From the NCBI RefSeq assembly GCF_021605415.1, contig NZ_WKEQ01000018.1:36416-100415 (forward strand): a DNA stretch of 64,000 bases. The letters run 5' to 3'. This DNA comes from Pseudomonas syringae. Lineage in GTDB: Bacteria > Pseudomonadota > Gammaproteobacteria > Pseudomonadales > Pseudomonadaceae. Positions 26,785 through 35,830 of this stretch are shown piece after piece (position 1 is the stretch's first letter; each line of letters opens with the position of its first letter). Both the position numbers and the translations under genes were made by a program. The notes under the pieces are model-generated. The model was given only the letters and a program-made list of their open reading frames with translations. It had not been told where the DNA came from and ran no database searches.

Positions 26785-27559
26785 GAGCAATCTCCAGGCG
26801 GGCTTGACCGAGGCGGGCGAGGGCGGCGACGTGCTCGGTGGTCAACTGCACGAGGTCATCGCCTTGCAGCGGGTACTCGGCGGCGCGCATAACGCCTTGG
26901 GCCATGTGCCGCAACAGTTGTTCCCACAGGTGCAGATCGGCCAGTGCCGGCGGCACCGCCACCAGTTTGCCGTCGGCGCGACGGGCGACGGCTTTGCAAT
27001 GCACATAGCCGACATGCCGGCCGAGCAGGCGTGCGGCACTGGCGGCGGACTGGTCTTGCCACTGCCAGTTGCCGATGTCGAAGGTCATCTTGATTGGGAG
27101 GTTGTGCTGTTCAACAGCGGTGAAGAAACGCTGAAAGGGTTCGATCCGCCCGCCGTGCAGGGTCTGGTCGTTCTCCACCAGCAATTGGATCGGGCTGTTG
27201 CTCAACAGCTCGCCCAAGCGCTGCAGATCGTTGTTGTCGGTGAAATAACCGAGGGATACCTTGAGCCACTTCGAGCCGAAGACTTCGGCATTTTTCAGCG
27301 CCGTGGTCAGCTCCGGGTTGGGCTTCGCCTGGCCGGCCAGCCACAGTTCAGTGGGCGATGAATAGATACTTTGCAGGTGATGCGCCTGGGTGGCTTCGGC
27401 CAGTTGCTCACCGCGCTCGGTGGTCAGCAACTCTTCGCGCCATTCGATACGATCGGCACCTGCGGCGGCCAGCACCTCGATAAACGAAGCCTGACCGCGC
27501 TTGCGCACGAGATCCGCGCCGTAGCTGGAGAGACTGATGGAAACGGCTGGTTTGTTCAT
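26777..27559 (-). CDS. kguE: TIM-barrel epimerase/isomerase-like protein of the 2-ketogluconate operon
   Basis: The 260-residue AP-endonuclease-2/xylose-isomerase-like TIM barrel (family of sugar isomerases) has SISLSSYGADLV at the start and metal-ligand-type segments LVENDQTLHGG, FDIGNWQWQD and GYVHCKAV. It is the first gene of the kgu operon in pseudomonads, though its exact step in ketogluconate use is not settled. A PtxS operator sits 14 bp upstream of its ATG, and it overlaps kguK by 8 bp. Confidence 0.9.
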   Translation of the reverse strand: MNKPAVSISLSSYGADLVRKRGQASFIEVLAAAGADRIEWREELLTTERGEQLAEATQAHHLQSIYSSPTELWLAGQAKPNPELTTALKNAEVFGSKWLKVSLGYFTDNNDLQRLGELLSNSPIQLLVENDQTLHGGRIEPFQRFFTAVEQHNLPIKMTFDIGNWQWQDQSAASAARLLGRHVGYVHCKAVARRADGKLVAVPPALADLHLWEQLLRHMAQGVMRAAEYPLQGDDLVQLTTEHVAALARLGQARLEIAHV

Positions 27560-27572
27560 TGTTATTGACCTC

Positions 27573-27586
27573 TGAAACCGGTTTCA
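27573..27586. promoter_or_regulatory. PtxS operator upstream of kguE
   Basis: The perfect 14-bp palindrome TGAAACCGGTTTCA is identical to the operator described for the LacI-type regulator PtxS of Pseudomonas. It lies 14 bp before the kguE start codon. PtxS is released by 2-ketogluconate, so this site should make the kgu operon substrate-inducible. Confidence 0.9.
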
Positions 27587-27610
27587 TTTTTGTTCAAAAA
27601 AAATCAGGAT

Positions 27611-27760
27611 CTGCGCGAGCAGGCTCGCTCCTATAGTTCGGCTCTGTCATCAGATCGTGAGTGGCTGCCCGAAATCCTGTGGGTCCAGTGGATCTTCAAT
27701 GGACGCCAAATCCATTACCAGCCCAGAACCCTGTGGGAGCCTGGCTTGCCAGCGATGGCG
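27611..27760. repeat. Two single, divergent REP-like units
   Basis: One unit reads CTGCGCGAGCAGGCTCGCTCCTA (27611-27633) and the other CTGTGGGAGCCTGGCTTGCCAGCGATGGCG (27731-27760). They resemble the two arms seen elsewhere but do not match one another well. They fill most of the 180-bp gap between ptxS and the kguE operator. Confidence 0.6.
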
Positions 27761-27769
27761 TCCTGAGCA

Positions 27770-28795
27770 TCACGGCAAATTTCCGAGCGTTGAGCCGCGC
27801 CTAATCAACACCGGCGCAAAATCCAGCTTCACCACCGCCCCGACATCCCCGCGCAGCCGCTTGAGCAAACACGCAAACGCCCGCGCGCCGATCTCTTCCG
27901 TAGGCTGGGCAATGGCCGTAATCCCGCTCCCCACCAACGGATACCAATCCAGATCATCCAGCGCGATCAGACCGACATCCTCAAACAGCCGGCAGCCGAT
28001 TTCGCGCAGCGCACGGGTGCTCGCGAGCGCCGCGACACCGTTGGCGCAAAACAGCGCTTTCGGCCCGGCATCGGGCTTATGAAGAAAGGTTTGAAGTTCG
28101 TCAGCAAGAGCGTCGCCGGTTTCCAGCACTGCACCCTGCAGGGCCGGACGCTGCGCAATTTGTGCCTGAAAACTGCTGACCCGTTCGATCCGCGAACTGG
28201 TGCCGTCATAGGGTTCGGTCACCAACAGCACATCACGAAAACCGCGTTGTTCCAGGTGTTCCAGCGCCATTTGCACCGCTTGCGGGTTGTTCAGGCCCAC
28301 CATGTCACTGTCGAGCCCGTCGACCTTGCGATCCACCAAGACCAGCGGCATTTCCCGGTGCAGTTCATGCAGTTCGTCTCGGTGATGGCCGAGGGTGTTC
28401 ACGATCAGGCCTTCGATGTTGTAGGAGCGCAGCAACGCCAAATGTTGACGTTCCTGCTCGTCATCGCGGTCGGTGTTGCAGACGACAAGGCTGTAGCCGT
28501 GCTGACGGCAGGCGGTTTCTACCCCATGCATTACGGCGATTGAATAAGGGTTGCGGATATCGGCGACGAGCATGCCGATCAGGCGGGTACGCCCGCGTTT
28601 CAGGCCACGGGCCATTTGGTTTGGGCGATATCCGAGGTCGTCAATGGCTTGCTCGATGCGCGAGGCGATAGCCTCGGAGAGCAGCGCGCGGTCGTCGCCG
28701 ATAAAGCGCGACACGCTGGCTTTGGACACGCCTGCGCGCTCGGCGACATCGAGCATTGTGACGCGGCTGCGCTGGGCGGCGGAGAAGTCGTTCAC
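27770..28795 (-). CDS. ptxS: LacI-family repressor of 2-ketogluconate use
   Basis: The 341-residue LacI-type regulator has an N-terminal HTH at about 13-35 (TMLDVAERAGVSKASVSRFIG) and hinge LGYRPNQMARGLKRGRT. A periplasmic-binding-protein-like effector domain follows (LIGMLVADIRNPYS, LIVNTLGHHRDEL, GLIALDDLDWYPLV). PtxS represses itself and the kgu operon and responds to 2-ketogluconate. The start is GTG 28795 with AAGG about 9 bp upstream. Operator sequences lie in front of this gene and of kguE, as expected for autoregulation. Confidence 0.93.
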   Translation of the reverse strand: MNDFSAAQRSRVTMLDVAERAGVSKASVSRFIGDDRALLSEAIASRIEQAIDDLGYRPNQMARGLKRGRTRLIGMLVADIRNPYSIAVMHGVETACRQHGYSLVVCNTDRDDEQERQHLALLRSYNIEGLIVNTLGHHRDELHELHREMPLVLVDRKVDGLDSDMVGLNNPQAVQMALEHLEQRGFRDVLLVTEPYDGTSSRIERVSSFQAQIAQRPALQGAVLETGDALADELQTFLHKPDAGPKALFCANGVAALASTRALREIGCRLFEDVGLIALDDLDWYPLVGSGITAIAQPTEEIGARAFACLLKRLRGDVGAVVKLDFAPVLIRRGSTLGNLP

Positions 28796-28799
28796 GGTC

Positions 28800-28831
28800 T
28801 GAAACCTTGTTATTGGATTTATTGGGTTTCA
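28800..28831. promoter_or_regulatory. Split PtxS-like half sites in front of ptxS
   Basis: TGAAACC (28800-28806) and GGTTTCA (28825-28831) are the two halves of the PtxS operator, held apart by 18 bp. They lie just upstream of the ptxS start and overlap its ribosome site. They could be a secondary site for the repressor or chance. Confidence 0.45.
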
Positions 28832-28847
28832 GACATTGAGACAATCC

Positions 28848-28861
28848 TGAAACCGGTTTCA
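28848..28861. promoter_or_regulatory. PtxS operator upstream of ptxS
   Basis: A second exact TGAAACCGGTTTCA palindrome lies 53 bp upstream of the ptxS start codon, the expected position for autorepression. Confidence 0.9.
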
Positions 28862-28933
28862 GGAAACACCAGAAGCAAATCATTCGTCAAGTGAAGGCTA
28901 GGAAAATTTCTCTACCGTGACGACGGACGGTGA

Positions 28934-29542
28934 TTACACAAGGACGGTGGCCCATGCAGAGGCCAACAGCAAAAGCGCCATCATACGGTTGAATCGTTGC
29001 AAGGCACGGGGTGAACGCAACCAGCGTGCGGAACCGGCTCCCAACAACGCCCACGCGCCGAGACAAGGCAGCGACACCAGAAAAAATACCAGAGACAGGG
29101 CGAGCACATGCGCCACGCGATCTTCGCCGACACCGGCGAAAACGCTGACAACGGCCAGCGCCATCATCCAGGTCTTCGGGTTGATCAACTGCAGGCTGGC
29201 AGCGCCGAACAGGCCGAGCCGGTCGCCTGCTTTCGCATTGCCGGGTTCGAAGGCCGGCGCACGAAAGATCTGCCAGGACAGGTAGCTCAACCACGCCACG
29301 CCGATCCATTGCATGGCCAATTGCACCTGCGGCAGTTCGGTGAGTACCGATCCGGCGCCACTGCCCACCACCAGAACGAGCAATGCGGCGGCCGCGCAGG
29401 CACCGACAATGATTGGCACCGCTGCGCCGAGGCCGTAACGGGCACTGTTACTCAGCACCAGAATGTTGGTCGGGCCGGGAGTGATCGAGGCGACAAAGGC
29501 AAACAGCAAGAAGGGCAGTAACGTCGGAAACGTGGACAACAT
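28934..29542 (-). CDS. LysE/RhtB-family amino-acid exporter
   Basis: The 202-residue inner-membrane protein has about six hydrophobic spans and the family start FLLFAFVASITPGPTNILVLSNSARYG, where TPGP is invariant. Later it has LQLINPKTWMMALAV. These carriers export amino acids or related metabolites. It follows an AraC regulator gene by 37 bp on the same strand, a common pairing, so its expression is probably controlled by that regulator. Confidence 0.9.
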   Translation of the reverse strand: MLSTFPTLLPFLLFAFVASITPGPTNILVLSNSARYGLGAAVPIIVGACAAAALLVLVVGSGAGSVLTELPQVQLAMQWIGVAWLSYLSWQIFRAPAFEPGNAKAGDRLGLFGAASLQLINPKTWMMALAVVSVFAGVGEDRVAHVLALSLVFFLVSLPCLGAWALLGAGSARWLRSPRALQRFNRMMALLLLASAWATVLV

Positions 29543-29579
29543 GGCGGTGAAACTCCGGTGAAGATCGATGAACCGATCT

Positions 29580-30434
29580 TCAATGACCGCCCAGTGAGTT
29601 GTCTGGAAGATTTGAGCAGCGTTTGCGGTAGGCAGCGGGGGTCAACCCGTAGGCACGCACGAACCAGCGGCCGAGATGGCTCTGGTCGGCGAACCCCAGT
29701 TCCATGGCCACGGCGGCGGGTTGCGCACCGGTGGCAAGCAAACGGCGGGCCTTGGCCAGTCGCAGTTGCACCAGGTACGCGTGGGGCGCAAGGCCGAACG
29801 CGGCTTTGAACGCGCGGGTCAACCGGAAGCGATCAACGCCGGCGGCCGCCGCGACTTGATCGAGGCCGATATCGAAGCGCGCGTTGGCGTGCAGATAGTC
29901 CCGGGCTTTTTGCGCCACCCATGGCAGGCGCGGATCCTGCGCATAACGGGTGCGCCATTGCAGATGGCAGGTCAAGCGTTCCAGCAATGCGTCCAGTGCG
30001 GACTGCCTGACGATTTTCAGTTCGCCGCCGTGCAATGTCTGAAAGGCCTGACTGGTGGCGCGGGCCAGTTGCGGGTCGGTGGTGAGGGTCTGGGCAAAGC
30101 TCAGTTGGCTGTTGCCCGGCGCATCCTGAAACAACCCATTCAACTCGCATTCGAGCCAGGCCGGATCGAGGTAGAGCATGCGATAGGTAAAACCATCTTC
30201 AGTGGGTGCATCGCCGTCGTGAATATCGCCCGGTTCCAGCAAAAACACCTTACCCGGCGTGCTCTGGTGTTTCGTGCGCCGGCAATTGAATTGCTGCACA
30301 CCTTGTTCGGTCACGCCTACCAGATAGCTGTCGTGCCAGTGCGGATCGTAAGCGTGGCCTTCGAAATGCGCGCGCAGGGTCTCGATGCCGGTGTCGGCAT
30401 CCTGGGCCAGATCGATCCAGTTGTTAGCGCTCAT
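29580..30434 (-). CDS. AraC-family regulator paired with LysE exporter
   Basis: The 284-residue protein has an N-terminal cupin-like sensor (AHFEGHAYDPHWHDSYLVGV … FLLEPGDIHDGDAP) and a C-terminal AraC double HTH at about 180-275 (LDQVAAAAGVDRFRLTRAFKAAFGLAPHAYL, AAVAMELGFADQSHLGRWF). It lies directly upstream of the LysE-type exporter gene in the same direction. The likely role is to switch on export when the substrate builds up (inference from context). Confidence 0.9.
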   Translation of the reverse strand: MSANNWIDLAQDADTGIETLRAHFEGHAYDPHWHDSYLVGVTEQGVQQFNCRRTKHQSTPGKVFLLEPGDIHDGDAPTEDGFTYRMLYLDPAWLECELNGLFQDAPGNSQLSFAQTLTTDPQLARATSQAFQTLHGGELKIVRQSALDALLERLTCHLQWRTRYAQDPRLPWVAQKARDYLHANARFDIGLDQVAAAAGVDRFRLTRAFKAAFGLAPHAYLVQLRLAKARRLLATGAQPAAVAMELGFADQSHLGRWFVRAYGLTPAAYRKRCSNLPDNSLGGH

Positions 30435-30507
30435 GCCGCACCCGTGGGACGAAGGATTGCCTATTTAGCGCAGCTTTCATCTCGATGCCTAGAAGATTTG
30501 TGCAGCA

Positions 30508-31149
30508 TCAGCCGAACAACCCGGCGGCGATGTTGATGGAAAAACCCAGAATGGCCGTGTTGAACACAAATCCGATCAACGATTGCGCCAATACGATTTT
30601 GCGCAGACCCCGGGTCGCGACGCCGACATCGGAAGTCTGCACCGCAACGCCGACGGTGAATGAAAAATACAGAAAGTCCCAGTAATTGGGGGTGGTCAAG
30701 CCTTCGGCGAAACGGAGTGCCGGTTCCTTGCCGTCCCAAATGTAAAACAGGCGAGCGTAGTGCAGGCTGAAAATCACCCCGATCAACAGCCAGGAACCCA
30801 CGACGGTCAGCGCGGTGAAACCGTAGTGAAGCAGCTTAGTGGTGGTGTCCAGGTCGCGGCTGCCGGCGAGTTCGAAGGCGATGGTCGCCAGGCTGGCCAA
30901 CGCCGCAATGGACACCGTCAGCAGCACCAGTCCCGCGTTCTCGTCCTCCATCTCGGCGATGCGTCTGACGTCCGGCGCTTTGGCCCGAACGGTGAGCCAG
31001 GTCATCAAGGCGAGATACGTCCAGACACCGGCATTCCAGCCGATGAGGATTTTGCTGATGACGGAGTCGGCAGGGGTCAGCAAACCCACCGCAACGCCAA
31101 AGGTTGCAGCAGCGGAGAGGCGAGGGTGGGTACGGGCAAGAAAGCGCAT
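30508..31149 (-). CDS. DUF1345 membrane protein
   Basis: The 213-residue protein has five or six hydrophobic spans. The sequence [31 protein letters not shown] in the second half is the hallmark of DUF1345 and resembles a potassium-channel-like pore helix with a QTSDVG turn. The start [22 protein letters not shown] is basic, then hydrophobic. No function is established. It is a single gene. Confidence 0.88.
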   Translation of the reverse strand: MRFLARTHPRLSAAATFGVAVGLLTPADSVISKILIGWNAGVWTYLALMTWLTVRAKAPDVRRIAEMEDENAGLVLLTVSIAALASLATIAFELAGSRDLDTTTKLLHYGFTALTVVGSWLLIGVIFSLHYARLFYIWDGKEPALRFAEGLTTPNYWDFLYFSFTVGVAVQTSDVGVATRGLRKIVLAQSLIGFVFNTAILGFSINIAAGLFG

Positions 31150-31203
31150 GGGGGCTCACTGAGGCAATGCATCGCAGCACCATAGCGCACGCATGCAGGC
31201 TTT

Positions 31204-31298
31204 TGTAGGCGCTGCGGCACGCTGCGATCTTTTGATTTTGTGGTTCGGATGAAGATCAAAAGACCGCAGCCTCGTTTCACTCGTCAGCTCTTACAGGG
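31204..31298. repeat. REP doublet overlapping the end of the RND pump gene
   Basis: Inverted arms GTAGGCGCTGCGGCACGCTG and CGCAGCCTCGTTTCACTCG carry the usual GATCTTTTGAT / GATCAAAAGA inner parts. The right end (CAGCTCTTACAGGG) contains the stop codon of the RND permease gene at 31291-31293. Confidence 0.85.
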
Positions 31299-34200
31299 TT
31301 TTGCGCACGAGTTTCATGACGACGACGAAGAATACCGGGACAAACAATACCGCCAGCGTCGCTGTGATCATCCCGCCGATCACGCCGGTGCCGATCGCTT
31401 GCTGGCTCGCCGAACTGGCGCCGGTGGCGATGGCCAGTGGCACCACGCCGAGGATGAACGCCAGCGAGGTCATCACGATGGGGCGCAAGCGCAGGCGCGC
31501 AGCTTGCAGCGTGGCGTCGATCAGGTCGTGTCCTTCGTCGTACAGGCTCTTGGCGAATTCGATGATCAAAATCGCGTTCTTCGCCGACAGACCGATGATA
31601 GTGATCAAGCCGACCTTGAAGAACACATCATTGGGCATTCCGCGCAACGTTACGGCCAACACGGCGCCGAGTACGCCGAGTGGCACCACCAGCAACACTG
31701 AAGCGGGAATCGACCAACTTTCATACAGCGCCGCCAGGCACAGGAAGACGATCAGCAACGAGAGCCCCAACAGAATCGGTGCCTGACTGCCGGACAAACG
31801 TTCCTGTAGCGAGAGCCCCGTCCATTCTTGCCCCAGACCTTTCGGCCCTTGCGCAACCAGACGTTCAATTTCGGCCATGGCTTCACCCGTGCTGTGGCCC
31901 GCTGCCGGTTCGCCGGAGATGGCAATCGCCGGGTAGCCGTTATAGCGAGTCAACTGAGCCGGGCCCTGTATCCATTTAGCAGACACGAAGGCCGACAGCG
32001 GCACCATGTGGCCGCTGTTATTGCGCACGTGCATGTTCAGCAGGTCATCGACCTGGCTGCGTCGATCACCTTCGGCCTGAACCACCACACGTTGCATGCG
32101 CCCCTGATTGGGAAAATCATTGATATAGGCCGACCCGACGGCGGTAGACAGCACATTGCCGATATCGGTAAACGACACGCCCAAGGCGTTGGCCTGCTTG
32201 CGATCCACTTCAAGCTGCACTTGTGGCGCTTCGGCCAGGGCACTTTCACGCACGTTCATCAGGATCGGGCTTTTCTCGGCGGCGTCCAGCAACTGCGTGC
32301 GCGCCTGCATCAACGTGGCATGTCCGAGACCGCCGCGATCCTGCAAGCGGAACTCAAAACCGCTGGACGTTCCAAGGCCGTCAACAGGCGGCGGCAGCAC
32401 GGAAAACGCCATGGCATCCTTGATCTGGCTGAAAGCGGCGTTGGCACGGTCAGCGATGGAGCTGGCCGAGTCGTCGCTGCCGCGCTGCGACCAATCCTTG
32501 AGCGTTGAAAACGTCAGCGCCGCGTTCTGGCCACTGCCGGAGAAACTGAAACCGAGAATAACCACGGTGTCGCTGATCCCCGGTTCGCCGGCGTTGTGCT
32601 TTTCGATCTGCTCGGCGACTTGCACCGTGCGGTTTTTGGTCGCGCCGGGGGGTAACTGAATGTCGGTGATGGTGTAACCCTGATCTTCTACCGGCAGAAA
32701 CGAGGAGGGTAGACGCGCGAAACACAGGCCCAGGCCGATCAACAGAACCCCATAAATCAACAGATAACGCCCGGTGCGTTTCAGCGCATAACCGACCCAG
32801 CCCTGATAGCGGTCGGTCAATTGTTCGAAGCGGCGATTGAACCCGCCGAAGAACCCGGTCTTCGCGTGATGCTCACCCTTGCCGATGGGCTTGAGCAGTG
32901 TCGCGCACAATGCCGGAGTCAAGGTCAGTGCAAGGAACGCCGAGAACAGAATCGAGGTAGCCATCGACAGCGAGAACTGGCGGTAGATCACCCCGACCGA
33001 TCCCTGCATGAACGCCATCGGAATGAACACCGCCACCAGTACCACGGTGATGCCGATGATCGCGCCGGTGATCTGGCCCATGGCTTTGCGCGTCGCCTCT
33101 TTCGGCGAAAGGCCTTCGCTGGCCATGATCCGTTCGACGTTTTCCACCACCACAATGGCGTCGTCCACCAGAATACCGATGGCCAGCACCATGCCGAACA
33201 TGGTCAGCACGTTGATTGAAAACCCCAGCGCCAGCATCGTGGCAAAGGTGCCCATCAAGGCGACCGGCACCACCAGGGTCGGGATCAGCGTGTAGCGCAC
33301 ATTTTGTAGAAACAGAAACATCACCGCGAAGACCAGCAGCATTGCTTCGCCGAGGGTGTAAACGAGTTTAGTGATCGAGACTTTGACGAACGGCGAGGTG
33401 TCGTACGGAATCTTGTATTCCACGCCCGCCGGGAAGTAGCGCGACAGCTCATCCATTTTCGCCCGAATCAGCGTCGCGGTGCTCAGCGCGTTGGCACCTG
33501 GCGACAATTGCACGCCGACCGCCGTGGACGGCTTGCCGTTCAGACGCGTGCCGAACTGGTATTCCTGACTGCCGATCTCGACCCGCGCCACGTCGGCGAT
33601 GCGCACGGTTGAACCGTCCGGGTTGGCCTTGAGCACGATGTCGGCGAATTCTTCCGGCGTCGACAGCTGCCCCTTGACCATGATGGTCGCGGTGATTTCC
33701 TGCGTGCCGGGGCCCGGCAGGTCGCCGATGCTGCCCGACGAAACCTGGGCGTTCTGCGCGACGATGGCGGCGTTGACGTCGGCCGGAGTCAAATTGAAGC
33801 CGATCAGTTTCTGCGGATCGATCCAGATGCGCATTGCTCGCTCGGCGCCGTACAACTGAGCCTTGCCGACGCCGTCCAGACGCTTGATCTCGTTCATCAC
33901 GTTGCGCGCCAGGTAATCGCTGAGCGCCACGTTGTCGAGTTTGCCGTCGCTGGAGGTGAGGGTGATCAATAGCAGGAAACCGGCGGACACCTTTTCAACC
34001 TGCAAACCTTGCTGGTTTACCGCTTGGGGCAGGCGTGACTCGACCACCTTGAGACGGTTCTGCACGTCGACCTGCGCCAGTTCCGGGTTGGTGCCCGGCC
34101 GGAAAGTCGCCTTGATTGTCGCGCTGCCAAGGCTGCTCTGGGATTCGAAATAAAGCAGATGGTCGGCGCCGTTGAGCTCTTCCTCGATCAGGCTGACCAC

Positions 34201-34380
34201 GCTTTCGTCTACGGTCTGCGCTGAGGCGCCCGGGTAAACGGCATAGATCTCGATCTGCGGCGGAGCGACATCGGGGTATTGCGCCACCGGCAACTGCGGG
34301 ATGGCCAATGCGCCGGCCAGCAAAATGAACAACGCCACTACCCAGGCGAACACCGGCCGGTCGATAAAAAATTGCGGCAT
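31291..34380 (-). CDS. RND multidrug efflux permease (HAE1 family)
   Basis: The 1029-residue inner-membrane proton antiporter has 12 spans and two large periplasmic loops. The start FFIDRPVFAWVVALFILLAG is standard for the family. The proton relay Asp pair is in GILVDDAIVVVENVERIM and the Lys in GLSAKNAILIIEFAKSL. It forms the pump of a tripartite system with the adaptor 15 bp upstream; no outer-membrane channel gene is present, so it must borrow one such as OprM or TolC. The locus diverges from an RstAB-like two-component system. Its specific drugs cannot be read from the sequence. The stop codon lies within a REP element. Confidence 0.95.
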   Translation of the reverse strand: MPQFFIDRPVFAWVVALFILLAGALAIPQLPVAQYPDVAPPQIEIYAVYPGASAQTVDESVVSLIEEELNGADHLLYFESQSSLGSATIKATFRPGTNPELAQVDVQNRLKVVESRLPQAVNQQGLQVEKVSAGFLLLITLTSSDGKLDNVALSDYLARNVMNEIKRLDGVGKAQLYGAERAMRIWIDPQKLIGFNLTPADVNAAIVAQNAQVSSGSIGDLPGPGTQEITATIMVKGQLSTPEEFADIVLKANPDGSTVRIADVARVEIGSQEYQFGTRLNGKPSTAVGVQLSPGANALSTATLIRAKMDELSRYFPAGVEYKIPYDTSPFVKVSITKLVYTLGEAMLLVFAVMFLFLQNVRYTLIPTLVVPVALMGTFATMLALGFSINVLTMFGMVLAIGILVDDAIVVVENVERIMASEGLSPKEATRKAMGQITGAIIGITVVLVAVFIPMAFMQGSVGVIYRQFSLSMATSILFSAFLALTLTPALCATLLKPIGKGEHHAKTGFFGGFNRRFEQLTDRYQGWVGYALKRTGRYLLIYGVLLIGLGLCFARLPSSFLPVEDQGYTITDIQLPPGATKNRTVQVAEQIEKHNAGEPGISDTVVILGFSFSGSGQNAALTFSTLKDWSQRGSDDSASSIADRANAAFSQIKDAMAFSVLPPPVDGLGTSSGFEFRLQDRGGLGHATLMQARTQLLDAAEKSPILMNVRESALAEAPQVQLEVDRKQANALGVSFTDIGNVLSTAVGSAYINDFPNQGRMQRVVVQAEGDRRSQVDDLLNMHVRNNSGHMVPLSAFVSAKWIQGPAQLTRYNGYPAIAISGEPAAGHSTGEAMAEIERLVAQGPKGLGQEWTGLSLQERLSGSQAPILLGLSLLIVFLCLAALYESWSIPASVLLVVPLGVLGAVLAVTLRGMPNDVFFKVGLITIIGLSAKNAILIIEFAKSLYDEGHDLIDATLQAARLRLRPIVMTSLAFILGVVPLAIATGASSASQQAIGTGVIGGMITATLAVLFVPVFFVVVMKLVRKTL

Positions 34381-34395
34381 AAAAAAGCGTCCTGC

Positions 34396-35553
34396 TTACT
34401 GCCCGGAAGTCTGGGCAAGGGGAAGAGGGGTGTCGTCGACCTGCACTTTCTCGCCGGGACGAGCGTGCTGCAGGCCTTCGATGACAATGCGGTCGCCCGG
34501 TTTCAAACCGCCGGTGACGATCCAGCGATCGTTCTGCACCGCACCCAATTGCACCGGCTGCTGGGCCACGCGCATCTGCTCGTCGATCGTCAGCACTTGC
34601 GCAACACCGGCGCCGTCACGGGAAATCGCCCGTTGCGGTACGGTGAGACCGTGCTGGATCACGGCTTGCTCCAGACGCACCCGTACGAAACTACCGGGCA
34701 ACAGGTCAAGGTCAGGGTTAGGGAATTCACTGCGCAGGATGATCTGGCCGGTACCGGGATCAACCGTTATGTCGGTGAACAGCAACTTGCCAGGCAGCGC
34801 ATACAGGCTACCGTCGTCCTGAATCAGCGTGGCTTTCACCTGATCCTGGCCGACCTGTTGCAAATGGCCGGAGCGGAATGCCCGGCGCAGTTCATTGAGT
34901 TCACGGGTGGACTGGGTCAGGTCGGCATGGATCGGATTCAGTTGCTGAATCAAAGCCAGCGGCGTGGTCTCGTTCTGCCCGACCAGCGCGCCTTCGGTGA
35001 CCAGCGCACGGCCGATACGCCCGGAAATCGGCGCGGTGACGGTGGCGTAACCCAGATTCAGCTTCGCCCGTTCAACGGCAGCCCTGTTGGCCGCGACGTC
35101 GGCGGCCGTCTGCCGTGCATTGGCCCGGGCGTTGTCGTAATCCTGGCCACTGATGGCGTTGTCATCGATCAACTGGGCGTAACGCTGCTCCTGCAATTTG
35201 GCCTGGAACGCATTGGCCTCGGCCTTGCGCAGGGCGGCGTCGGCGCTGTCGAGGTCAGCCTTGAACGGCGCCGGGTCGATGCGAAACAGCACATCGCCTT
35301 TTTTCACGTCGCTGCCTTCGCGGAAGGTGCGTTGCAGCACCACGCCAGCGACCCGGGCGCGCACTTCGGCGATCCGTGGCGCGGCGATCCTGCCGCTCAG
35401 TTCGCTGCTGATCGACAGGGGGCGGGCTTCGAGGGTTTCGATGCGCACCGTGGCGGGCGGTGCCTCGCTTTCTGTGTTCGAGGACGAGTCGCAGGCACTC
35501 ACTGTCAGCATCAACGCAATCAGGCCGAGCCCGGCCAGCAGATTCTTCGACAT
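34396..35553 (-). CDS. RND efflux periplasmic adaptor lipoprotein
   Basis: The 385-residue membrane fusion protein has a lipobox (LTVSAC, Cys21), so it is anchored to the inner membrane. Its order is beta-barrel start (VRIETLEARPLSISSELSGRI), lipoyl half (ARVAGVVLQRTFREGSDVKKGDVLFRIDP), alpha-helical hairpin (about 100-165), second lipoyl half (LNLGYATVTAPISGRIG) and barrel (GTGQIILRSEFPNPDLDLLPGSFV). It links the permease to an outer-membrane channel. It is the first gene of the pump operon, divergent from the response regulator. Confidence 0.94.
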   Translation of the reverse strand: MSKNLLAGLGLIALMLTVSACDSSSNTESEAPPATVRIETLEARPLSISSELSGRIAAPRIAEVRARVAGVVLQRTFREGSDVKKGDVLFRIDPAPFKADLDSADAALRKAEANAFQAKLQEQRYAQLIDDNAISGQDYDNARANARQTAADVAANRAAVERAKLNLGYATVTAPISGRIGRALVTEGALVGQNETTPLALIQQLNPIHADLTQSTRELNELRRAFRSGHLQQVGQDQVKATLIQDDGSLYALPGKLLFTDITVDPGTGQIILRSEFPNPDLDLLPGSFVRVRLEQAVIQHGLTVPQRAISRDGAGVAQVLTIDEQMRVAQQPVQLGAVQNDRWIVTGGLKPGDRIVIEGLQHARPGEKVQVDDTPLPLAQTSGQ

Positions 35554-35710
35554 GTACTACCCCCAATATTGATGCCCGCATCCTACGGACAGTTGAGCAA
35601 GGTAGCGGTGAAGCTTTGTACGTGCTCTGTGAAATTGTGTAAGGGTTTTGCTCGGGGGCGGGTGAGGCCGTATATCCTTCAGTCCTTGAAACTTATTGCG
35701 ACAGTTGCGC

Positions 35711-35797
35711 CGCCTTCGCGAGCAAGCTCGGCTCCTACAGTGAATTGCTGACGTTCACAACACCGCTTGTAGGAGCGAGCCTGCTTGCGAAGGGGCC
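35711..35797. repeat. REP doublet between pump operon and two-component genes
   Basis: Left arm GCCTTCGCGAGCAAGCTCGG plus CTCCTACAG and right arm CTTGTAGGAGCGAGCCTGCT plus TGCGAAGGGGC form an imperfect inverted repeat. It lies within the 277-bp divergent promoter region. Confidence 0.8.
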
Positions 35798-35830
35798 GGC
35801 CCAAACACCACAGCATTTTCCGGACGCCCC

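Noticed and set aside
28641..28883. Longer N-terminus or separate gene at the start of ptxS
   Set aside because: The frame runs through the operator and is out of phase with the LacI HTH. GTG 28795 with AAGG explains the start.
34279..35751. Open frame of 490 codons on the plus strand
   Set aside because: It is antisense to the efflux adaptor, which has clear lipobox and lipoyl motifs. The product is low in structure and unlike any family.
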